Shown: in pieces, positions 55,299 to 64,000 of the stretch
Layout: each line of letters opens with the position of its first letter
Position numbering within the stretch: the stretch's first letter is position 1
From: Sodalis sp. Ffu
GTDB taxonomy: Bacteria; Pseudomonadota; Gammaproteobacteria; Enterobacterales; Enterobacteriaceae
NCBI GenBank assembly: GCA_024748595.1
Contig: CP072944.1
Location: 900,001 to 964,000 of the forward strand
Direction: 5' to 3'
Length of the DNA stretch: 64,000 bases
Position numbers and translations under genes: made by a program
The notes under the pieces: model-generated
Database searches by the model: none
Told to the model about the DNA's origin: nothing
What the model saw: the letters and a program-made list of their open reading frames with translations, nothing else

Positions 55299-55478
55299 TT
55301 ATTCCTTAACTTTGACCATGTAGGAAACCAAATTGATCATACCGCGAATTGCAGCAGTATCTTCACGCTCAACAGTGTGGCCAATGCGACGCAGGCCCAA
55401 GCCAACCAAAGTTGCTTTATGTTTCGGCAAACGACCAATAGAACTACGAGTCTGAGTAATTTTAATAATCTGTACCAT
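55299..55478 (-). CDS. rpmD: 50S ribosomal protein L30
   Basis: 59-residue protein, opening [20 protein letters not shown] and ending YMVKVKE. It fills the space between rpsE and rplO exactly: its start lies four bases after the rpsE stop and its stop lies five bases before rplO. This is the same slot and length as in E. coli. Confidence 0.96.
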   Translation of the reverse strand: MVQIIKITQTRSSIGRLPKHKATLVGLGLRRIGHTVEREDTAAIRGMINLVSYMVKVKE

Positions 55479-55481
55479 AGG

Positions 55482-56353
<872 letters not shown>

Positions 56354-56368
56354 TAGTTAGTTGTTACC

Positions 56369-56902
56369 TCACTTCTTTTTAGCCTCTTTGGTACGCACGA
56401 CTTCGTCGGCGTAACGGACACCCTTACCTTTGTAAGGTTCAGGCCGACGATAAGCACGCAAATCTGCCGCAATTTGGCCAATAAGCTGTTTATCAGCGCC
56501 CTTTAGCACGATTTCAGTTTGGCTTGGGCACTCTGCAATAATGCCTGCCGGCAGCGCATACTCTATGGGGTGAGAAAATCCTAGAGATAAATTCACCATA
56601 TGACCTTTAACTGCAGCGCGGTAACCTACACCAACCAACTGTAGTTTTTTAGTGAAGCCTTCGGTCACGCCAATCACCATTCCGTTCAACAACGCACGCA
56701 TGGTGCCAGCCAGTGCCCAACCGTTAACATAACCTTTACGTGGCGCAAAGGTTAGATGGTTATCAGTTTGTTGAACGTCAACAGCTTCGTGGATAGTACG
56801 AATCATCTCGCCGTTTTTACCCTTAATCGAAATAACCTGACCGTTGAGTTTGACCTCTACTCCGACAGGAATAGTGATAGGAGCTTTTGCAACACGAGAC
56901 AT
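56369..56902 (-). CDS. rplF: 50S ribosomal protein L6
   Basis: Large-subunit protein at the base of the L7/L12 stalk. It has 177 residues with two alpha/beta repeats. The C-terminal signature [14 protein letters not shown] is intact. Spacing to rpsH is 13 bp. Confidence 0.97.
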   Translation of the reverse strand: MSRVAKAPITIPVGVEVKLNGQVISIKGKNGEMIRTIHEAVDVQQTDNHLTFAPRKGYVNGWALAGTMRALLNGMVIGVTEGFTKKLQLVGVGYRAAVKGHMVNLSLGFSHPIEYALPAGIIAECPSQTEIVLKGADKQLIGQIAADLRAYRRPEPYKGKGVRYADEVVRTKEAKKK

Positions 56903-56915
56903 TTTACCCTCACAA

Positions 56916-57308
56916 TTAAGCTACATAACAAATAATCTCGCCACCAAGACCAATTTGGCGAGCCACACGATCAGTCATAACACCTTTAGAGGTAGAAACA
57001 ACTGCGATACCCATACCAGCCATAACTTTTGGCAACGCATCTTTCTTTTTATAGATACGCAGACCAGGACGACTGATACGCTGAATGCTTTCTATCACGG
57101 GTTTACCATGAAAATACTTCAGTAGCAGTTCCAGCGTCGGTTTAGTGTCGCTTTTAACTTTATAATTTTTAATAAAGCCTTCTTCTTTCAGCAAATTAAC
57201 AATTGCCACTTTAAGCTTAGAGGAAGGCATGGAAACCGCGGTTTTATTCGAGGTTTGACCGTTACGGATGCGGGTTAGCATATCCGCGATTGGATCTTGC
57301 ATACTCAT
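56916..57308 (-). CDS. rpsH: 30S ribosomal protein S8
   Basis: 16S central-domain binder and, in E. coli, translational repressor of the spc operon at rplE. It has 130 residues beginning [32 protein letters not shown] and the end GGEIICYVA are conserved. Confidence 0.97.
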   Translation of the reverse strand: MSMQDPIADMLTRIRNGQTSNKTAVSMPSSKLKVAIVNLLKEEGFIKNYKVKSDTKPTLELLLKYFHGKPVIESIQRISRPGLRIYKKKDALPKVMAGMGIAVVSTSKGVMTDRVARQIGLGGEIICYVA

Positions 57309-57341
57309 ATGTTTTAACTCCTGAACTCAATCTGTGACTTA

Positions 57342-57647
57342 TTACCAGCTAGCCTTTCTCAAACCCGGGATTTCACCGCGCATAGCGGCTTCACGAACCT
57401 TGATACGGCTTAACCCGAATTTTCGCAGGAAAGCGTGTGGACGACCAGTTTGATGACAACGGTTACGCTGACGAGACGGACTGGAATCACGCGGCAAAGT
57501 TTGCAGCTTGAAAATTGCATTCCAACGCTCCTCATCAGAAACGTTGACGTCAGAGATAATAGCTTTAAGTTCAACACGTTTAGCGAAGAATTTATCAGCT
57601 AATTTCACACGTTTTATATCGCGTGCTTTCATAGATTGTTTAGCCAT
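57342..57647 (-). CDS. rpsN: 30S ribosomal protein S14
   Basis: Small-subunit head protein. The ATG at 57645-57647 gives 101 residues ([20 protein letters not shown]), the long zinc-free form typical of enterobacteria. An ATG five codons upstream lies in the rplE overlap and is not needed. The end [20 protein letters not shown] is the family signature. Confidence 0.96.
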   Translation of the reverse strand: MAKQSMKARDIKRVKLADKFFAKRVELKAIISDVNVSDEERWNAIFKLQTLPRDSSPSRQRNRCHQTGRPHAFLRKFGLSRIKVREAAMRGEIPGLRKASW

Positions 57648-57661
57648 CTGTAATCCATACA

Positions 57662-58201
57662 TTATTTGCGGAATGGGAAGTTAAAAGCGGTCAAAAGTGC
57701 ACGACCTTCATCATCGGATTTCGTAGTGGTGGTAATGGTAATATCCATACCGCGAATACGATCAACTTTATCATAGTCTATTTCCGGGAAGATGATCTGT
57801 TCACGTACGCCTATGCTGTAGTTACCACGACCATCGAACGACTTGAAGGACAATCCACGGAAGTCCCGGATACGCGGTATAGCAATGCAAATCAACCTCT
57901 CAAAAAACTCCCACATACGTTTACCACGTAGAGTTACTTTACAGCCGATTGGATACCCCTGACGTATTTTGAAGCTAGCAACAGATTTGCGTGCCTTAGT
58001 GATAAGAGGCTTCTGACCTGAAATCGCAGTCAAATCCGCTACGGCATTATCAAGTAGCTTTTTATCGGCAATCGCTTCACCTACACCTACGTTCAAGGTA
58101 ATCTTCTCGATCCGAGGAACTTGCATGACAGAATGATAGCCTAATTGTTTCATCAGTTGAGATATTACTTCCTCTTTGTAGTAATCATGCAGTTTTGCCA
58201 T
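57662..58201 (-). CDS. rplE: 50S ribosomal protein L5
   Basis: 5S rRNA-binding protein contacting P-site tRNA. The ATG at 58199-58201 gives 179 residues ([20 protein letters not shown]), as in E. coli. A start at 58354 would run into rpl[20 protein letters not shown] and GIREQ-like [11 protein letters not shown] are present. The start region is the known target of S8 repression in E. coli. Confidence 0.97.
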   Translation of the reverse strand: MAKLHDYYKEEVISQLMKQLGYHSVMQVPRIEKITLNVGVGEAIADKKLLDNAVADLTAISGQKPLITKARKSVASFKIRQGYPIGCKVTLRGKRMWEFFERLICIAIPRIRDFRGLSFKSFDGRGNYSIGVREQIIFPEIDYDKVDRIRGMDITITTTTKSDDEGRALLTAFNFPFRK

Positions 58202-58214
58202 CGTACTACTCCAA

Positions 58215-58529
58215 TTACTTAATAGTTTCACCGTTAGATTTGAAAACGCGCATTTTTTTACCATCTTCAATCTTAAAGCGAACACCGTCCATATTGTTAG
58301 AAGCCAGATTGAAAATAGCAAGGTTAGAAAGATCGATTGCCGCTTCTTTCTCAACGATACCGCCAGACTGTTTCATAGATGGCACTGGTTTTTGGTGTTT
58401 TTTAACTAAATTGATACCTTCAACAATGGCCTTACCGGTAGATAGGACATTTTTTACTTTACCGCGTTTACCTTTATCCTTGCCAGTTAATACAATAACT
58501 TCGTCATCACTACGGATTTTTGCTGCCAT
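58215..58529 (-). CDS. rplX: 50S ribosomal protein L24
   Basis: Assembly initiator of the large subunit. It has 104 residues. The KOW motif is near the N-terminus ([18 protein letters not shown]). It lies ten bases after rplN. Confidence 0.97.
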   Translation of the reverse strand: MAAKIRSDDEVIVLTGKDKGKRGKVKNVLSTGKAIVEGINLVKKHQKPVPSMKQSGGIVEKEAAIDLSNLAIFNLASNNMDGVRFKIEDGKKMRVFKSNGETIK

Positions 58530-58539
58530 AATTAGCTCC

Positions 58540-58923
<384 letters not shown>

Positions 58924-58955
58924 TTAATATGAAATACTACTTAAAAACCAAATTT

Positions 58956-58990
58956 GTTATAACCACTCCACGGTGTATAAATAGAAAAAA
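58956..58990 (-). promoter_or_regulatory. Possible spc operon promoter
   Basis: On the minus strand a TATAAC box (58956-58961 in plus coordinates) lies between the S10-operon hairpin and rplN, where the spc promoter sits in E. coli. No good -35 box is visible at the right spacing, so this is a positional guess. Confidence 0.35.
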
Positions 58991-59017
58991 TAAACGGCTC
59001 AAAGCACGAGCCGTTTA
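58984..59017 (-). terminator. S10 operon intrinsic terminator
   Basis: Perfect 10-bp inverted repeat taaacggctc / gagccgttta (58991-59000 and 59008-59017) with a 7-base loop. On the minus strand it is followed by a run of T residues (the six A at 58985-58990 on the plus strand). It lies between rpsQ, the last S10-operon gene, and rplN, the first spc-operon gene. It is one of the few clear intrinsic terminators in the window. Confidence 0.82.
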
Positions 59018-59041
59018 CCTATTTAGAGCGCGTTAGCTATA

Positions 59042-59296
59042 TTACAAAATTGCTTTCTCTACAACGCGAACCAAAGTCCAGGCTTTGCTCTTAGAAATCG
59101 GACGGCATTCGCTAACTTCAACGAGGTCACCGACATCGCTGTCATTATTTTTATCATGTACGTGAAGCTTAGTCGTACGTTTTATGAACTTACCGTAGAT
59201 CGGGTGTTTCACGAAACGTTCAATAGCCACAACAATGGATTTATCCATTTTATCACTAACCACACGACCTTGAAGAGTACGGAGCTTTTTATTCAT
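59042..59296 (-). CDS. rpsQ: 30S ribosomal protein S17
   Basis: Primary 16S rRNA binder. The ATG at 59294-59296 gives 84 residues, the E. coli length; a GTG two codons upstream is unnecessary. [20 protein letters not shown] and the signature [10 protein letters not shown] are intact. Its start overlaps the rpmC stop by eight bases. Last gene before the hairpin at 58984-59017. Confidence 0.96.
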   Translation of the reverse strand: MNKKLRTLQGRVVSDKMDKSIVVAIERFVKHPIYGKFIKRTTKLHVHDKNNDSDVGDLVEVSECRPISKSKAWTLVRVVEKAIL

Positions 59297-59485
59297 TCGC
59301 ACCAGCCTTTTCAGTCAATAATGTTTTTACGCGCGCAATATTGAGGCGCACTTGCTTTAACAAATGAGTTTGTTGAAGCTGGCCACTGGCGGCATGCATG
59401 CGCAAGTTAAATTGTTCACGCAGCAAATTCAGCAGCTCAATATTGAGCTCTTTAGCATTTTTTTTACGCAGCTCTTGTGCTTTCA

Positions 59486-59486
<1 letters not shown>
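59289..59486 (-). CDS. rpmC: 50S ribosomal protein L29
   Basis: Exit-tunnel protein that helps dock SRP and trigger factor. It has 65 residues forming two helices ([20 protein letters not shown]). Its start touches the rplP stop at 59486 and its end overlaps rpsQ. Confidence 0.96.
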
Positions 59487-60957
<1,471 letters not shown>

Positions 60958-60971
60958 TTATTTTTCCTATC

Positions 60972-61253
<282 letters not shown>

Positions 61254-61268
61254 TTATCCTATAAATTA

Positions 61269-62093
61269 TTATTTGCTAGAGTGACGTACGATGAACTTAT
61301 CAGTACGCTTATTGCTACGTGTCTTTTTACCTTTAGTTTGAATGCCCCATGGAGACACAGGATGCTTACCAAAGTTACGGCCTTCACCACCACCGTGCGG
61401 ATGGTCAACTGGGTTCATCGCCGTACCACGGACAGTCGGACGAATACCACGCCACCTACTGGCACCAGCTTTACCCAGTACACGCAACATATGTTCAGCA
61501 TTACCTACTTCGCCCAAAGTCGCTCGGCATTCGGACCGAATCTTGCGAATTTCACCAGAGCGCAAACGCAGCGTGACATAGCCGGCACCATCACGGGCCA
61601 CGATCTGAACACATGCACCAGCTGAACGTGCCAGTTGACCACCTTTACCTGGTTTCATTTCTACGTTATGCACAGTAGAACCTACCGGAATATTGCACAT
61701 CGGTAAGGTGTTGCCGACTTTGATTGCCGCATCGACTCCAGATTGAATTTGATCACCGACCTTTAGTCCTTTAGGTGCCAAGATATAACAACGTTTACCG
61801 TCTTTATACAATACCAGCGCAATGTTAGCAGAACGGTTTGGATCATACTCTAAACTTTCCACCACTGCCAAGATACCATCTTTATTACGCTTGAAATCAA
61901 TTAAACGATAATGTTGCTTATGGCCACCACCTATATGACGCGTAGTGATATGGCCATTATTGTTACGGCCACCAGTTTTGCTGAGAGTTTCAAGCAACGG
62001 GCCATATGGCTTGCCTTTGTGCAGTTCAGGGTTAATTACTTTAACAACGTGTCGACGACCTGGAGATGTCGGTTTACATTTAACAATTATCAT
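61269..62093 (-). CDS. rplB: 50S ribosomal protein L2
   Basis: Core large-subunit protein needed for subunit association and peptidyl transfer. It has 274 residues against 273 in E. coli. An extra Gly appears in [17 protein letters not shown], and the N-terminus reads MIIVKCKP instead of MAVVKCKP. The signature [20 protein letters not shown] with the functional His is intact. Confidence 0.97.
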   Translation of the reverse strand: MIIVKCKPTSPGRRHVVKVINPELHKGKPYGPLLETLSKTGGRNNNGHITTRHIGGGHKQHYRLIDFKRNKDGILAVVESLEYDPNRSANIALVLYKDGKRCYILAPKGLKVGDQIQSGVDAAIKVGNTLPMCNIPVGSTVHNVEMKPGKGGQLARSAGACVQIVARDGAGYVTLRLRSGEIRKIRSECRATLGEVGNAEHMLRVLGKAGASRWRGIRPTVRGTAMNPVDHPHGGGEGRNFGKHPVSPWGIQTKGKKTRSNKRTDKFIVRHSSK

Positions 62094-62111
62094 TGTTTTA
62101 ACTCCTCCGAC

Positions 62112-62414
62112 TTACTCGGCACCGCCGATGAAATCCAGATTTTCACCTTTTTTTAAGGTGACATAAGCTTTTTTCCAGTTGCTACGACAAACTATACACT
62201 GTTTATGACGTTTAGTTTTCCCTTTAACCATTAGGGTACGCACGGCATTCACTTCGACTTTAAACAGTTTATGAGTCGCAACTTTAATTTCTGCTTTCGT
62301 CGCATCTTTAGACACTTTAAAAACGATGGTATTATACTTTTCCATACTAGTAGATGCTTTTTCAGAAACATGTGGCGCACGCAGTATTTTCAGTAAACGT
62401 TCTTTACGAATCAT
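62112..62414 (-). CDS. rplW: 50S ribosomal protein L23
   Basis: Tunnel-exit protein that docks trigger factor and SRP. It has 100 residues. [16 protein letters not shown] and [19 protein letters not shown] are conserved. Its ATG overlaps the end of rplD by four bases. Confidence 0.97.
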   Translation of the reverse strand: MIRKERLLKILRAPHVSEKASTSMEKYNTIVFKVSKDATKAEIKVATHKLFKVEVNAVRTLMVKGKTKRHKQCIVCRSNWKKAYVTLKKGENLDFIGGAE

Positions 62415-63016
62415 ACCAGCATCTCCTCAACCTGTTTAATAGCATTAACCGTCATAACAACATTGTCGAAGGCAATTAAACTAATCGGATCGATACCAGC
62501 CACACTACATACGTCTACCTTGTAAAGATTACGCGCTGCTAAAAACAGATTTTCGTCCAGTTTACAAGTAATGATCAATACATCTTTCAATACCATATCT
62601 TTCAGTTTCTGTACTAACAACTTGGTTTTTGGTGCTTCAACAGAGAACTGTTCAACTACGATCAAACGATCCTGACGTATTAGTTCAGCCAAAATGCTTT
62701 TTAGCGCCCCGCGGTACATTTTCTTATTTACCTTCTGGCTGTGATCCTGCGGCTTTGCCGCAAAGGTCACACCACCAGAGCGCCAAATCGGGCTATTAAT
62801 TGCACCGGAACGTGCACGGCCTGTACCTTTCTGACGCCAAGGTTTTTTACCGGAACCAGATACTTCCGCCCGAGTCTTTTGAGCACGGGTACCTTGACGG
62901 GCACCTGCTGCATAAGCACCAATAACCTGGTGTACCAGAACTTCATTAAAGCCACCACCAAAGGTAGTTTCAGAAATAGTCAAAGCGCTTTGCACATCTT
63001 TCAATAACAATTTCAT
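62411..63016 (-). CDS. rplD: 50S ribosomal protein L4
   Basis: Tunnel-constriction protein and, in E. coli, the autogenous regulator of the S10 operon at transcription and translation. It has 201 residues, as in E. coli. The long basic loop [20 protein letters not shown] is intact. The S10 leader it would act on lies just outside the right edge. Confidence 0.97.
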   Translation of the reverse strand: MKLLLKDVQSALTISETTFGGGFNEVLVHQVIGAYAAGARQGTRAQKTRAEVSGSGKKPWRQKGTGRARSGAINSPIWRSGGVTFAAKPQDHSQKVNKKMYRGALKSILAELIRQDRLIVVEQFSVEAPKTKLLVQKLKDMVLKDVLIITCKLDENLFLAARNLYKVDVCSVAGIDPISLIAFDNVVMTVNAIKQVEEMLV

Positions 63017-63018
63017 TT

Positions 63019-63669
63019 TTATCTCCTCGACGTTACACCTTGCTTAACAGCTGGTTTAACGATCAAGTTACTACCGGTTGCTCCTGGAACAGCGCCTTTA
63101 ACTAGCAGCAAATTGCGTTCTATGTCAATACTTACGACATCCAAGCTTTGAACAGTTACGCGTTTAGAACCCAGTTGTCCTGCCATTTTTTTTCCCTTAA
63201 AGACTTTACCAGGGGTCTGGTTCTGACCGATAGAACCAGGTACACGGTGAGACAAGGAGTTACCGTGAGTTGCATCTTGGGTACGGAAGTTCCAGCGCTT
63301 TACAGTACCTGCAAATCCTTTACCCTTAGAAGTACCTGTAACATCAATTTTTTTAACATCAGCAAACAATTTTATGCTGATGCTCTGACCAATGGTAATT
63401 TCTTCATCGTCGTCTTCAACGCGAAATTCCCACAGACCACGGCCTGCTTCAATACCAACCTTCGCAAAATGACCTGCTTCCGGTTTAGTTACATGATTAG
63501 CCGTTTTGCGGCCAGTAGTAACCTGCAAAGCGCGATATCCATCCTTTTTCAGAGTTTTAATCTGGGTAACACGGTTTGCTTCAATTTCAATAACAGTTAC
63601 GGGAATAGAAACACCTTCTTCAGTAAAAATTCGAGTCATACCTACTTTACGTCCGATTAATCCCTGCAT
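63019..63669 (-). CDS. rplC: 50S ribosomal protein L3
   Basis: Early-assembling protein near the peptidyl-transferase centre. It has 216 residues against 209 in E. coli. The Gln-methylation region and the [17 protein letters not shown] finger are intact. After VKPAV the C-terminus runs KQGVTSRR, a short extension. It lies 28 bases downstream of rpsJ. Confidence 0.97.
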   Translation of the reverse strand: MQGLIGRKVGMTRIFTEEGVSIPVTVIEIEANRVTQIKTLKKDGYRALQVTTGRKTANHVTKPEAGHFAKVGIEAGRGLWEFRVEDDDEEITIGQSISIKLFADVKKIDVTGTSKGKGFAGTVKRWNFRTQDATHGNSLSHRVPGSIGQNQTPGKVFKGKKMAGQLGSKRVTVQSLDVVSIDIERNLLLVKGAVPGATGSNLIVKPAVKQGVTSRR

Positions 63670-63697
63670 TATTTCAACCTTATGTCCAATGACCTGA

Positions 63698-64000
<303 letters not shown>

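Overview
The window looks like part of a strongly reduced, AT-rich chromosome of an enterobacterial insect endosymbiont, probably of the Sodalis-allied type. This lineage call is an inference from three things: proteins that read like short-branch relatives of E. coli/Sodalis proteins, E. coli-like gene order, and massive gene decay with dead insertion sequences. In the first 50 kb only about 22 kb is intact coding sequence. The last 13.6 kb is a compact, fully intact ribosomal-protein block. No tRNA, rRNA, CRISPR array or prophage was found.

Layout. (1) 1-5.4 kb: lnt and ybeY survive; ybeX, ybeZ and miaB are readable as broken relics in their ancestral positions. (2) 5.4-13 kb: acpS, pdxJ, era, rnc, lepB and lepA in ancestral order, with recO eroded and a dead IS between rnc and lepB. 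(3) 13-19 kb: relics of rpoE and rseA, a dead IS, intact nadB, then relics of trmN6 (yfiC) and srmB. (4) 19-25 kb: asnS, a pepN relic, pyrD. (5) 25-31 kb: yigL, a pldB relic, mdtJI, all separated by dead IS copies. (6) 31-49 kb: nfuA, a gntX relic, bioH, ompR and envZ relics, pckA, nudE, aroK, aroB, damX, dam, rpe, a gph relic and trpS, i.e. the E. coli 75-76 min order in reverse. (7) 50.4-64 kb: the alpha, spc and S10 operons from rplQ to rpsJ, all leftward, including rpmJ and rpmD. rpsJ runs off the right edge, missing about three codons.

Functions kept: translation and its accessory GTPases and nucleases (Era, RNase III, LepA, YbeY), protein export and lipoprotein maturation (SecY, LepB, Lnt), two aminoacyl-tRNA synthetases, and cofactor steps (PdxJ, NadB, BioH, AcpS, NfuA). 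Also kept are shikimate, pentose-phosphate and pyrimidine steps (AroK, AroB, Rpe, PyrD), PEP carboxykinase, a spermidine exporter pair and Dam methylase. Functions lost: envelope-stress and osmotic signalling (RpoE/RseA, OmpR/EnvZ), tRNA/rRNA fine tuning (MiaB, TrmN6, SrmB), recombination repair (RecO) and peptide turnover (PepN).

The non-coding half is not random filler. It is made of (a) relics that align codon by codon, through stops and frameshifts, with the genes expected by synteny, and (b) at least a dozen eroded copies of one IS903-like (IS5 family) element, which sit at nearly every place where the gene order departs from that of E. coli. I found no convincing new biological system. 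The most informative observations are the IS/breakpoint coincidence, the IS-encoded end of TrpS, short tandem duplications (one sets the stop of lnt), a perfect hairpin inside the envZ relic, and an Asp-to-Asn change in the LepA P-loop. All comparisons with E. coli proteins are from memory, not from a search.
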